Shown here piece by piece: positions 33,190 through 43,779 of a stretch of DNA of 64,000 bases. The stretch is taken from positions 54,179,597-54,243,596 of the forward strand of contig CM046862.1 in assembly GCA_025617745.1 (NCBI GenBank), in the 5' to 3' direction. The notes beneath the pieces are model-generated. The model made no database searches. It saw nothing but the letters and a program-made list of their open reading frames with translations, and was not told the DNA's origin. Source of the stretch: Heliocidaris erythrogramma (taxonomy: Eukaryota > Echinodermata > Echinoidea > Camarodonta > Echinometridae). The position numbers were made by a program, and so were the translations under genes. Position 1 is the stretch's first letter, and each line of letters opens with the position of its first letter.

Positions 33190-34479
33190 AAGTTAATTAT
33201 GTTTTTGCGTTAATTTAAGGCGATTACCCAAGGCTATAAATATGATTGTTATTGGTGGATATAACATTTTGGTGTAAAACAAAATACAAGAGTGATTTTA
33301 TCATGATATTGATATATAACTCGCAGTAACGAAATTTTGTAGTAGATGTATGTCAAATACGTTACCATATCTACGTGACCGTATATCTTCTTTTCACTCG
33401 GTGGTAATCAATTTGATGATTTTGTTCTTATCTAAATAATGTTACATTATCTAATCAATGAGTTAATAGAGCTACATGGACTACATTGTGCATTAGAAAT
33501 CAAAAGTTTCGGTCATACGTTTCAAACAGATATAATTATGTTGTTGTCTTAATTTTGTTCATCTATGCACGTATGTTATTGATGAATATATATATGACTT
33601 TGCACTTACTGAGCTAGTTTAAGGCGATTATCCAAGGTTAGGAATGTTATTGGTGGATAATACATTTTGATGTAAGATAAAGTGCAAGTGTGATCATCAT
33701 GTTGATATATAACTCACAGTAACGAGGTTTTGTAGTATAAAGGTCTGTCAGATACGATACCATATTTTTCTTTCCTTTTAATCCAAAGTGTATGAAATAT
33801 AATGTAAAAAGTACTTGCAATTAGCTTTCTATAATAATTTCAATACTTATGCATAGCATTTAATATGTTATCAATGTGATACAAGATCTAAGTGTATTAG
33901 AGATATAAAATGCAATTTAGGGTTATGCATTTTATACCAAAATAGACTAGTTTTTCGCGCTAATTTTGACCTACACACTTCAAACATCAGTCTTTTTTTT
34001 TTGTATCTGGACCAATCAAAGTGTAGTTAAATTTGTATAACCATGTGTGCATATTAGTAACGTTTACTTTTAAATAGATATTTACATGAATGATCCATAA
34101 ATGATACACCCTCAACAATTTTCTTGTTTATAGCTGACTGGTAACGTATCTGATCGGTGGTAAATATATGTCAAACAGGTGTTCGAGTTCGATAATATTT
34201 CTTGAAAAATATGGTGCTGTTAAACCCACTGACTGTTCTGTGTTATCAAAGTATTAAAGTTTCCGAATTCAAATGAGTTTTATGGATTTTCTTGTGTTGA
34301 TTTTTTTCAATTTGTACAACCCTTTTGGTGCCTTTTTGCGGAGAATGGACCAGCAATTACATAAATAGTAATCCCCTTTACAATCCTCTATGTCGCGCGC
34401 TCTGAATATTCATGAGCAAACGAGCTCTACTGAGCATGTGTAGTAGATTCTCCATGGTAATTAAACCTGGGCGGGGCAT

Positions 34480-34670
34480 TTAACCCTGGGTTAAATATTA
34501 AACCAGACTTAAACCTAGCTTTAACTAAACATGGCTATCAGAATACTAAATAGAGGTAGACTACACTTAAACTGGAGGTGAGCTTTAAGTTTAGTTTAGT
34601 TAACCTAGGGTTAACTTTAGTCTGGGGTTAAATTAAACCTGCTATCAGAATATCGGCCATTAAGTGCGAT
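34480..34670. repeat. Inverted-repeat cluster of TTAAACC/GGTTTAA words
   Basis: ACCCTGGGTTAAATATTAAA, CCAGACTTAAACCTAG on the left is mirrored by CTAGGGTTAACTTTAGTCTG and GGGGTTAAATTAAACC on the right. CTATCAGAATA occurs on both sides of the cluster. It could be a small foldback element. The flanking 33,771-34,479 and 34,671-35,094 hold nothing I can name. Confidence 0.55.
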
Positions 34671-35094
34671 AGAGCGCATGAAAAAAAGAGGCAAATAAAT
34701 ACGTTGCAATGAAATAAGACAACTAGAGACTAAAAAAGTAATGCCTTTTTTTAGTTCCTATTTTGTTTCATGCAAAATAAAACAATTAACAGGATTAAAG
34801 CACGCAATGGGCACATATTTGTAAATCATTCGGAGGTGTACATGTTTGTCCTGTAATACGTGACGTAAATGCAGACAAATATACAAAATATATATTCTTA
34901 CACAGAAGTGGATCCATGAGGGGCGGCACGTGCCCGGTAGTATTTTTAATGCATAAATAAATTGTGATCATGTACATCTTACATCCCCCCCCGAGACTGA
35001 TGAATAGGTTAGACTTTTTTTTTAGGTTTGTATTGTAAATATGTTTTTTTTCTAAATCACGCCAATCTGCAGCAGTAACAATTCAAGGTGCTGT

Positions 35095-35900
35095 TAGTAG
35101 GTAGTAGGCCAAATGGATATTAGATTAAATGAATAATAGACCAATTAGTCCTTACTCAAACTTATATTTGGACCAAATATTTATTAGTGAATGGGACAGT
35201 AGGCGAAATGATTATTAAAATAATTGGTCTACGGACAAAATGACGAGTAGACCTACTGGTGCATTCTGTAACAAGTGGGTAAAATGTTAACCCAATATTG
35301 GGTAAAAAGTGAACATGCATATTTCTCGGGTAAAATCTACCTAAATCTGCGATAGTAAATTGAGCAAATTTCACCCAATATTGGGTACAATTTGGCCAGC
35401 CTATTTCTTTGAGTGAAATTAGATAAAACGATGATTAGACCATAATGTGGGTATTACACGAACTGGGTTTCGACGACACGGCTTTTAGAGAGAATGGATA
35501 TTGGAAAAACTGGATAATAGACAAAGTGGTCATTGGGCAAAAGTTATAGACCAAATGAATGAACTTTGAATGAATGAATGAATGAATGAACTTTATTTAA
35601 AAACCAAACATACATATATGGATCACTGTTATAATGCATTAACACGAGTATAAATAACAACATGAATGATTTTTAGGACCCAGCGAAGCTAAAGCTTGTG
35701 ATTCTTGGACTAAATAGTTATAGATTCATTGGTCATTAATTGAAAGGATTGCTGGACAAAATGATAATTAGACAAAGTGGACGAAATATTGATGGACTGA
35801 CTTATGTTAGATCGATGATGTCAGAAAATATGACAATTGGACCAAATGGCATAATTATGACCAAATTGCAATTAACCGTACTAATTTATATCCCTGGCGC
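35095..35900. repeat. Degenerate ATTAGACCA array, like the right outer end of element A
   Basis: Units such as AGACCAATTAGTCC, TTGGACCAAATATT and AATTAGACAAAGTGGACGAA recur at about 20-bp spacing in the same orientation as 18,903-19,362. No mirrored partner array is visible in the window. It includes a smaller palindrome pair, ACCCAATATTGGGTA at 35,290 and 35,367. A non-LTR tail fragment lies within (35,565-35,630). Confidence 0.7.
35565..35630 (-). mobile_element. 3' tail of a non-LTR retrotransposon, (CATT)n
   Basis: On the minus strand, TTTAAATAAAGTTCATTCAT continues as a CATT repeat. This has the form of the 3' end of CR1-group elements (AATAAA followed by a short tandem tail). Only about 60-100 bp can be attributed. 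Confidence 0.5.
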
Positions 35901-36275
35901 GAGGATCATTCCACAAAATGTTACGCAATAGGAAAAAAAGAAAGAAAATAACTTACTGCTGGCTGCAGACTCTATTTCGTTCATTTCTTTTCTTTTACAG
36001 GCAGCCACATCTGGAGTGTAGATCGTATCTTCTTCCACACCCTCACTAGAAGATTCTTCAGAGTTAAATCTGCAATGACATCACTGGCAACATTAGTATT
36101 ATAATAAATTAAAGCATGAAATAAAACGAGATATTCGGATTCCTTTATCTGATATAATGATGCATGCAGGTAGGCCTGATATTGTAATTGATTGTGATCT
36201 TCGTTTATAGATAATTATGTACATGTTTATAAAGCGCACTGATAATTAACTATTCATCATTATGCGCTGAATAAA

Positions 36276-37440
36276 TTGATTGCAGAAGAATTCAAAGGAA
36301 AAATTGGTGGGGCATTTGAGCATCTTCTCCAGTTGCAGGATACGGATGTTGAAAGCCTTTGGTCAACATTCAAGGATGCGACCAATAAGATTACTGAGGA
36401 AGTGGTGGGTTTCTCAATAAAAAAAAAAACAGATAAAGAGTTTACCAGAAGGTGTCCGGAAAATGTGCGCGGAAAAAAGGAAAGCTCGATGCCTGTTCAT
36501 GAACAACCCTACATCCCAAAACAAGAACGACTACAGGAAGCTGAACAAAAAAGTCCAGTATAAAGTAAAACGCTGGAAGAAGATACTCCTTGACAAGGAG
36601 GTAGAGGAGATGAAAATTGCCCATGCCAAAAATGATAGTCACGAGCTCTGCAAGAAAGTGAAGAAACCTGCCGGGGAGGGAAGCATAACACAAGCAGCAG
36701 CCAAAGACAAAGATGGCATTCTGAAAACAGCCCCTAATGAAATGATGAACTGTTGGGAGGAATATTTTGCAAGCACTTCAACACCAGATTTCCAAGGGAC
36801 AAAGAATGTCGTCCAATCAATACCAGATCATCCAACCACAGATACATATAGTGAACCCTTCACCATAGAGGAAGTAGATAAGGCTGTCAAAACCTTGAAA
36901 ACCAACAAAGCTTCTGGATGGGACAAAATGGCAGCGGAAACAATTAAGACAGATGGAAATACAATGAATCAAGTGCTGCTGAAGATCTCTAACCTGGCCC
37001 GGTTGGAGGGGAAAACCCCTGAAGACTGCAGTAATTAAAGGCCTCAAAACCCCCAGAGTTTAAGAAAGGAGATAAATTGGACCCAACCAATTACAGGGCT
37101 ACTACCCTGCTATCAATTCCGGGAAGGTCTTCTGTAGAATGATCCTCAACAGAATCCAAGGAACTATTGACTCCCACTTGATGGAGGAACAGTGTGGATT
37201 TCTCTCTTCCCGTGGCACTACTGACGCAGTGTTTGTGGTCCGTCAAATCATGGAGAAGGCAAGAGAAAGATGCGTACAGCACCATTGGAACTTTTTTGTT
37301 TACTTCAAGGCGGCATTCTATACCATCTGGCAAGAATCCCTGTAGAATTGTATGAATGCTATTGAGTAGACAAGGTCATCGTGGGACTTATCCAAAGCAT
37401 ATATGAGCAGACTGAATGTCACAATGTGACCGGAATTTAG
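36276..37440 (+). pseudogene. RTE-like non-LTR ORF2 fragment, degenerate
   Basis: The linker between endonuclease and RT is readable from 36,276 (FKGKIGGAFEHLLQ, VESLWSTFKDATNK). It continues in another frame from 36,463 (KLNKKVQYKVKRWKK, DKDGILKTAPNEMMNCWEEY), then FTIEEVDKAVKTLKTNKASG, the RT entry motif. A stop lies at 37,036. After further shifts RT blocks appear at 37,085-37,340 (RMILNRIQGTIDSHL, EEQCGFLSSRGTTDA). The catalytic block reads FKAAFYTIW where the family has KAFD, so the Asp is lost. The best-matching style is RTE or the related craniate-type elements. The endonuclease and the FADD/YADD block are absent. Confidence 0.75.
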
Positions 37441-37726
37441 TTTGGGTAGAAACTATTGAAACAGGGACATACTTGATTAGGGACAAAGATTTCAATGGGT
37501 GCACATCTTGGATAGGGAACTATGCTAGTCATGCTCAATAGGCACTGTGCTGTATAGAGAGTGTGTTAATGAGAGTCTTAACTGAATCTGTGTGGGTCAG
37601 TTGCACTCAAGTATCTGGTCAAGGCTACACCGTGCTGTGGGAGGAGTTTGGAAAAAGCTAAGATGTGCAACCAAGATTTTAGTGGCATCTTCCAGTGGCA
37701 TCGTCCTGGAGAAGACTCCTTGCAAA

Positions 37727-38041
37727 TCACCTTTCAGTTTTAACATCATCTGTCGACATGGATGAGCTGGGCTCCTCACCTTCCCCAGTCTCGACTGGTA
37801 CATGTAAATTGACCGGCTGAATAGGCGTGTACAACGAGCCTTGGATTCGAGCTCTTAGTCCGTTTTCTTCAAACATCGAAGCGATATCTGATACGCTAGA
37901 CCATATTGGGCAGCATCGTAGGCCAACTGTTCTCCGACGATCAGCACAAGTTATGCATTGAACTTGTGAGCTACTTTGAACAGTAAAGCTGGAAACTTCC
38001 AATAAGTATGGGTAGCCCATTTTTTGTATGATTCTATACAT
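37727..38041 (-). CDS. Unrecognised 104-codon frame
   Basis: A minus-strand frame starts MYRIIQKMGYPYLLEVS, contains QCITCADRRRTVGLRCC and ends in a Ser/Asp-rich tail (EEPSSSMSTDDVKTER). It lies between the RTE-like relic and the LTR element, with no promoter, splice or homology evidence. It may be chance or an exon of a host or element gene. Confidence 0.2.
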   Translation of the reverse strand: MYRIIQKMGYPYLLEVSSFTVQSSSQVQCITCADRRRTVGLRCCPIWSSVSDIASMFEENGLRARIQGSLYTPIQPVNLHVPVETGEGEEPSSSMSTDDVKTER

Positions 38042-38087
38042 CCCAAAGCTAGCAATTCGCGGACATTTTGTATTATTGATGATGTTG

Positions 38088-38565
38088 TATTAGTTCTTTA
38101 CTTTTACCCGGGTAAAGATGACATAGGTATTTAATAATTAAATACTGTTTTGGTATGGATCATTAATTCCTAAGTTATTTTCTTCCTGAGCGCTCATTGA
38201 TTTGATGAATGGCCATTGTAATAGAAATTTGAAAAGAAGTGAAAAGTATTACTAATTAGTAGATACCATGTACCTGTCTTACAGATACATTTAAAGCCAG
38301 TTGAAATTATGGTAATTGTTTGAAAATATTTAACCCTCAGACTATGAAGAGAAGATGTAATAATTGACTCTCATATATGTAAATGATTATTTCATATGTA
38401 TTGATTGTCATATACCTTTAAAAGATTGTAAGAAAAATATTGAATATAATAAAGATGACATCAATTTAATCTTTAAATTCAATGCTTTAATTGTGTAATT
38501 ACTAGATTTTTTAACAGAACTGAACTTATCGCCAGACAGTGCAAACTCAGTGCACGGATCTGACA
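38088..38565 (+). repeat. 5' LTR (likely)
   Basis: It ends in GTGCACGGATCTGACA directly before a primer-binding-type sequence. An AATAAAG at 38,447 could be its polyadenylation signal. The start near 38,088 (TGTTGTATTAG) is a guess from the TG rule. Its last 268 bases (38,298-38,565) recur inverted at 42,469-42,750. Confidence 0.55.
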
Positions 38566-38567
38566 AA

Positions 38568-38586
38568 TTGGCGACCATGAAGGGAC
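38568..38586 (+). other. Probable primer-binding site
   Basis: TTGGCGACCATGAAGGGAC lies 2-3 bases after the LTR end. TGGCGACC at this position is the usual form in many Ty3/gypsy elements, which use a tRNA 3' end as primer. The matching tRNA was not identified. Confidence 0.6.
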
Positions 38587-38808
38587 CTTCTTTTGATAAG
38601 TGCAGTTAAGATTGGGTATTTATTTGTTCCGATGTTCAATGCAATTCTCTTTTTGTCATGTTTGCACAATGTATCATTTGTTAAAGTGTCATGTAGGAGT
38701 GCTACAAGGACTGATTGGAGTTTCAAGGAGCCTTCTCTACCGCCGGTGCCCCTGGACATTGTGCCACAACCAGATTGGTGATTGGTAAGTGCGCTGTTTA
38801 ATGTCAGC

Positions 38809-39790
38809 ATGGAACGTGATAAATCCCTTGAACAAGGAAAAGCTTTTGGCTTAGGTGGTGGTGAACTTAAAGCATATGTGGATGAATGTGTAAAAGAAGC
38901 GAGAGATGAGAGAGCAGAAGCAAGAGCAGCTGAGAGTGAAAGTAAGAATAGGGAAGCACAGTTGCTTGTTCAACAAACCAGACTGGAAGAACTTAGGAGG
39001 GAAAATACTTCTACTGGTAATTTACGGGCAGCACCTAAAATTAGTTTTGAGAGACATGCATCTATTGTGGGATGGGATAGTGAGGAATGGGCGCTAGCCT
39101 TGTCCGCTCTATTGACAGGGAAAGCTCTTCAGATTATTTCTCGACTTACTGCCACACAGGCGAGGGATTATGCTTCAGTTAACACAGCCTTACTCAAGGG
39201 ATACGATTTCACGGAGGAAGGGTATAGACTAAAGTTTAGGCATGCTAAAATCCAACATGGGGAATCTTATATTCAATTTGCAAATAGGATTGAAAAATAC
39301 CTGGATAGATGGTTAGAACTTAGTCCATATAGTAATAGTTCAGATGGAATCAAGATACTTGTACTACAGGAGCAAATATTTGATACATACAATAAAGAGT
39401 TGATAATGTTCATATAGGAACATCAACCTTCAAGTTTGCAGAATATGTTAGTCCTTGCAGACCAGTACAGAGAAGCTCACTCTGATCCACGGATAAGGAG
39501 AATGAAAGACAGACAGTCTACAGGAGCCCAGCAGTCCACAGCGAGCAGTTCAAAGGGTCATGGATGTCACAACAGCAATCCTGTACCTGAAACCAGCCAA
39601 AAGAAAGAGAAGGAGTACTACTCTTGCAAGAAAGTAGGACATCTTTCTTGGAACTGCCCACTGAAGAAAAGACAGGAAAAAGGAGCAAGCATGAGTGTTG
39701 TTGGACCTGACAGCGAACCAGCTGAGATGGTGACACACAGAGATGAGTCGAGATCGGTATGTGCCTCATTACTAATGAATCCCCAGCTTT
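38809..39790 (+). pseudogene. gag pseudogene (capsid and zinc knuckle)
   Basis: The frame opens with MERDKSLEQG (38,809) after a short leader. A charged coiled-coil-like stretch rich in E, R and A follows. The capsid-type region has WALALSALLTGKALQII, YRLKFRHAKIQHGESYIQF and FANRIEKYLDRWLEL. A TAG at 39,415-39,417 interrupts it, and the same frame continues with SLQNMLVLADQYREAHS. The zinc knuckle reads YYSCKKVGHLSWNCP, so one of the expected cysteines is replaced. The frame ends at 39,790. Confidence 0.75.
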
Positions 39791-39869
39791 AGAGCGAAAC
39801 CTCACCGAAGACAGGATGGGTGTCAAGCTGTCAGGGGGATATGTCCTGCCACTTCTTTCCGCAGCAGCA

Positions 39870-40500
39870 TGTGGAATGCAGCCACAGGGTATGCCAGTCT
39901 GTACGGGCATCGTGAATGGTGTGTTGGTGGATATGCTGCGAGACACAGGTTGGTGGTGCGAAGGGATTTGGTGACAGAAGAGCAACTTTACAAGGAGGAG
40001 AAAATTGGTGTTCTTATTGATAGAACAGTGAGGTCCTTTGAAGTTGCGGAATTGGAGATTGATACACCTTACTACACAGGTGAAGTTCAGGCACTTTGTG
40101 TTAAGAATCCGGTATATCTAGTTCTTGGCCAAGTGTCGGGTGTTAGGAAATCAGATGACCCTAACCCGTACTGGACACCAAAGTATCAGTATGCGAATGC
40201 AGTGGAAACTCGAGGACAGAAGCGGCGAGCAACACGGGCAACCCCACCCCTCCAAGTTCCTAAGCCATTCAATGACACTTTGAAAGTCGATGACTTGATA
40301 CAAGCCCAGGCTGAGGATGTATCATTGTCATCATCCAGGAAATTTGCAGAAACGGGAGAGAAGAAAACAAGTCGTCAGGGAAATAGGTCTCGTTTCTTCG
40401 ACAGGAAAGGTATATTTTACAGAGTGTGTAGATTCACAACCAGGTACAGATACATATTTACAGACAGTGGTGCCGGTTAAGTTTAGACATCAAGTGCTGA
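39870..40500 (+). pseudogene. Protease and pol N-terminal region, frameshifted
   Basis: A short segment with GVLVDMLRDTG (about 39,918-39,950) carries the D-T-G of retroviral-type aspartic proteases. After a frameshift the frame continues (VVRRDLVTEEQLY, EVAELEIDTPYYTGEVQALC, PVYLVLGQVSGVRK). A basic linker then leads to the start of the integrase. The stop at 40,478-40,480 ends this frame. Confidence 0.7.
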
Positions 40501-41420
40501 AACTTCCCATGAATCGATACTGGGAGGTCATCTAGGCGTTAAGAAGACCACCGAGAAGATTTTCATGCATTTCTTTTGGCCGGGAATGCATGCTGACGTT
40601 GTCGGTCATGTGAACCATGTCAGAGGACCATGCCCAAAGGAAAAGTGAGTAAAGTTCCTATTGGTTCAACCCCACTGATAGATGAGCCATTTCGACGCAT
40701 ATAGCAATGGACCTGATTGGACCCATTGAACCAATCACAAGTAAAGGGAGTAGGTTTATCCTGACTGTAGTGGACTATGCTAAGAGATATCCGGAGGCGG
40801 TCACCCAGCATTTAACGGGTTTGTGGAAAGAATTAATAGTACCTTGAAATCAATGTTGCAAAAGATGTGTGAGGAGCGTCCCAAAGATTGGGACCGATAT
40901 CTAAACCCCCTCCTTTCGCATACAGGGAAGCAGTTCAAGAAAGTACCGGTTTCTCGCCATTTGAGTTGTTGCATGGCCGAGTAGTTCGTGGTCCGTTAGC
41001 CATCCTTCAAGAGCTCTGGACAGGAGGTGCAGTGGAGGCTGATACGAAGACAACTTACCAGTATGTCTTGGATCTTAAGGATCGACTTGAAGCAACCTGC
41101 ATAGTAGCCCATGAGAACCTTAGCAAGGCAGCGGAAAAATACCGGAAGCAATACAACAACAAGGCAAATATGAGGAAGTTTGAGGTCGGTGACGAAGTCC
41201 TCCTACTACTACTACCCACGGACAACAACAAGTTGTTGATGCAGTGGAGAGGCCCAATTAAGGTCACAGGAAAAGTAGGGAAGATGGATTACAGACTCGA
41301 CATGGATGGAAAGACAAAAACTTTCCATGCCAATCTACTGAAAAAGTTCCTCAGAGGAGTAGAGCATGTTGGAGTCATAGATTGCACATCGGTAGTTGAT
41401 GACGACATGGAAGAGGATGA
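40480..41420 (+). pseudogene. Integrase pseudogene with core deletion
   Basis: The zinc-binding region is degenerate (LGGHLGVKKTTEKIF, FWPGMHADVVGHVNHV). The catalytic core starts with AMDLIGPIEP (first Asp) and VVDYAKRYPEAVTQ. It then jumps directly to a segment with NGFVERINSTLKSML, so the stretch with the second catalytic Asp is deleted while the final Glu region remains. From 40,888 the C-terminal part is open: STGFSPFELLHGRVVRG, LEATCIVAHENLSKAAEKY and FEVGDEVLLLLPTD (GPY/F-type). The frame runs on to 41,688 towards the RT. Confidence 0.8.
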
Positions 41421-41559
41421 AGGAGACAACGGTGAGAAATCAGCTGCACGCAGAGATCTTCTCCAGCTTCCATATCTTACCCCGTCGGAAACTCTTAACG
41501 ATGTACAGGTTAGTCCACACCTGAAGCAGGATCATCAGGATCAGATCAATGATATCCTT

Positions 41560-41935
41560 CATGAATTTGAAGACATTGTGACTGATTTTCCAGGATGTAC
41601 CAACCTCGGGAAACACGACATCAAGCTGACCAGGAACCCATCAAATGCAGACCATATCCACTACCCCATGCATTGCGAGAGGAAGTAAAGAAAGAGGTAC
41701 AGATGATGATCAAACTTGACATCGTGGAAACCTCCTCACCATACGCATCACAAGTACGAAAGAAAGATGGCTCAGTCAGATTTTGCTGTGACTATCGAAA
41801 ACTCAATCAGGTGACGGTAACAGATGCCGAACCAATCCCAGATCAGGAGGAAATCTTCAGCAAATTAGCCCAGGACTGATTTTTCACAAAGATACACTTG
41901 GCAAAAGTTTACTGGCAAGTGCCATTCAACACACT
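41560..41935 (+). pseudogene. Reverse transcriptase N-terminal part (follows integrase)
   Basis: DIVTDFPGCTNLGKHDIKLT precedes a frameshift to RPYPLPHALREEVKKEV, MIKLDIVETSSPYAS, KKDGSVRFCCDYRKLNQVT, then FTKIHLAKVYWQVPF, where the catalytic aspartate position is changed (family: KxDLxxGYWQ). The palm with the YVDD box is missing. The sequence passes straight into RNase H. Confidence 0.8.
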
Positions 41936-41949
41936 CAAACAGAATTTAG

Positions 41950-42312
41950 CTCAGGAACCTATCTTCCAGACCTAAGTCAACCATTCATCCTGAGGACAGA
42001 CGCATCAGATGTTGGTTTAGGGGCCATACTCCTAGAGGATCATGATGGGAAAAGATTCCCAGTTGCGTATGCAAGTAGGATGCTGTTACTCAGAGAACAG
42101 CGATACGCAGTAATGGAGCGAGAATGTCTTGCCGTATCGTGGGGCATTCGTAAGTTTGAGCCCTACCTGTTTGGAAAGGACTTTCAGCTCGAGACTGACC
42201 ACCAGCCGCTGAAATGCAATTTGCAAACGGGAGAATCTTGAGATGGGCATTAAGCAATTAAAAGCAGTGAAAATTTTGGTGCAGATTACCTTAGCAGGAT
42301 CCCAGATCCCTG
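41950..42312 (+). pseudogene. RNase H domain
   Basis: RTDASDVGLGAILLEDHDG (first catalytic Asp), AYASRMLLLREQRYAVMERE (Glu), CLAVSWGIRKFEPYLFG and LETDHQPLKC (Asp) follow in order. The region after the last motif is frameshifted but ends in ADYLSRIPDP and a stop, the normal end of a gypsy pol. No integrase follows, in agreement with the early integrase position. Confidence 0.8.
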
Positions 42313-42450
42313 AATTAATTTGGAAATGTGTTTTGAAAGACTGAATTTTTTAAATTATTATTTTTTTTATTGACTCTAACAAGGTGTATAGAGCTATTTT
42401 TGTTTGGATAGAGAAAAACACTAACATTAATATTATAGTTAATTTCTCCA

Positions 42451-42462
42451 AGAAGGGGGAAA
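42451..42462 (+). other. Polypurine tract
   Basis: AGAAGGGGGAAA, six bases before the LTR-like sequence, has the form and place of a plus-strand primer. It is followed by TCAATT and then the inverted LTR copy. Confidence 0.65.
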
Positions 42463-42468
42463 TCAATT

Positions 42469-42750
42469 TGTCAGATCTGTGCACTGAGTTTGCACTGTCT
42501 GGCGATAAGTTGAGTTCTGTTAAGTAGCAGTTGTTCACATCTAGTAATTACACAATGAAAGCATTGAATTTAAAGATTAAATTGATGTCATCTTTATTAT
42601 ATTCAATCTCTTTCTTACAATCGTTTAAAGATATATGACAATCAATACATATGAAAAAAATCATTTACATATATGAGAGTCAATTATTACATCTTCTCTT
42701 CATAGTCTGAGGGTTAAATATTTTCAAACAATTACCATAACTTCAACTTG
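42469..42750 (-). repeat. Partial LTR in inverted orientation
   Basis: On the minus strand this is a 282-bp copy of the last 268 bases of the 5' LTR, about 93% alike, with one extra piece of about 15 bp (GTGAACAACTGCTAC). It begins in TGTCAGATCTGTGCACTGAG on the plus strand, and the shared sequence continues four to five bases past the LTR end (CAATT). Direct LTRs would be expected instead. Confidence 0.8.
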
Positions 42751-42939
42751 CTCATAATCATCTCAGGTTCCCTCCTCCTGCCCACACTCCTGACTTGAAT
42801 ACTTGAATGAGCAATAAAGCAACGACATAAACACACACAACTGGAGGAAATAATCGAGCACAGAATGAGTGGGAAACAGGGAATGGAATGGAAATAGTAG
42901 AAAGTACCCCCAGGTCAATCAATCCAGGTTTATAAGTTC

Positions 42940-43610
42940 TCATTTTCATAAATGCAAATATAGTGTACCTGCTTTTGACGCTAGAGTTTTTTCAACCTCT
43001 ATAAATTCCGAAATAATTTTTATCTTTTCTCTGGTTGGCAAGTTATTTTCTGGCCTAGATTTGAAAATAGAGTATATTTCAACGAAATCATCAGACTATT
43101 TACACACTTATATCTATCAGAGACTTTTGCCAAAAATATTCAACTCAATATTCAATTTTCACAAAGAATAGCAATTTTCATTATTATAATACTAGGGGTA
43201 AACTTGACTATCGGGTTGATTATGGACCTCTTTTATGGAATGACATACCTCAACATATCTCTCAATGCATTCAAACGTCAGTTTAAAGAGTATCTACTAC
43301 TAAATAATACACTGTTATGAATATTATTATTTTTTTAATATTAATTTACAATTATCTGTGCTAAATTCATGTTGTTTTTTTTCCATTGTATTTTTTTCTT
43401 TACCTTTTTTGTATATTTTTTGTTTTCATGTGAAATGGGATCATGTTTACAAGTTTTTTAACCAAACTTGTTATGATCCCACCACATTTACATTTATTAT
43501 TTGTATACTTGTTTGTATTATGTCATTGTACATATATTTGACACATGTTTTATGTATGTTTTTTAAATGGAGATGTGAAAATAAATTCAATTCAGTTCAA
43601 TTCAATTACC
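42940..43610 (+). mobile_element. CR1-group retrotransposon 3' end
   Basis: The C-terminal part of an RT protein is seen: LLPKIFNSIFNFHK, then after a frameshift HYYNTRGKLDY, YGPLLWNDIPQHIS and FKEYLLLN. A 280-bp 3' UTR follows, ending AAATAAATTCAATTCAGTTC with a short repeat tail. It is truncated at 5'. The tail directly abuts the Tx1-type relic H, which runs on the opposite strand. From 42,751 to 42,939 nothing is recognised. Confidence 0.7.
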
Positions 43611-43722
43611 CGTGATTCTCACAAATATTTCTTGACAATTCATTTTTTTTCAATTCAACTATATCAAAACGTTCAATCACAGATTTCCATATCTGTTTAA
43701 CATTGTCACACTGCAAAAATAA
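43611..43722 (-). pseudogene. C-terminal end of the H ORF2 beyond element X
   Basis: The minus-strand frame beyond X reads DNVKQIWKSVIERFDIVELN and then MNCQEIFVRITG. Together with the segment just right of X this forms the Cys/His-containing C-terminal motif common in L1/Tx1 ORF2 proteins. It stops at the junction with the CR1-group 3' end. Confidence 0.72.
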
Positions 43723-43730
43723 ATGCGAAT
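43723..43730. other. Target duplication ATGCGAAT, left of X
   Basis: An exact 8-bp direct repeat with 50,080-50,087. Deleting X plus one copy leaves the H frame open through its C-terminal His/Cys motif. Confidence 0.85.
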
Positions 43731-43779
43731 TGGTGTTTTTCTAATTCGCTAAGCTAGCCATTCTTCACTCTCATATATA

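Larger units (their letters stand above)
31950..33770. repeat. Duplicated unit of about 350-400 bp, first copy interrupted by an L2-like insertion
   Basis: GGCAATCAATTTGATGATTT at 31,985 and GGTAATCAATTTGATGATTT at 33,402 begin related segments that both continue through ATCTAATCAATGAGTTAAT. TTAAGGCGATTACCCAAGG (33,212) and TTAAGGCGATTATCCAAGG (33,620) begin the second halves. Copy 1 is split between 32,117 and 33,189; copy 2 (about 33,385-33,770) is intact and shows the pre-insertion order. Confidence 0.8.
38088..42750 (+). mobile_element. Gmr1-like Ty3/gypsy LTR retrotransposon remnant (pol order PR-IN-RT-RH)
   Basis: Domains follow in the order gag (38.8-39.8 kb), protease (39.9 kb), integrase (40.5-41.4 kb), RT (41.6-41.9 kb) and RNase H (42.0-42.3 kb). 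Having integrase before RT inside a clearly gypsy-type pol is the arrangement known for Gmr1-like elements of deuterostomes. The copy has many frameshifts, a deletion in the integrase core and a deletion through the RT palm, so it is dead. The LTR-like sequences at the two ends are inverted relative to each other. Confidence 0.75.

Noticed and set aside
38088-42750. A normal LTR retrotransposon with direct LTRs
   Set aside because: No direct repeat of the 5' LTR was found downstream of RNase H. The only match is inverted.
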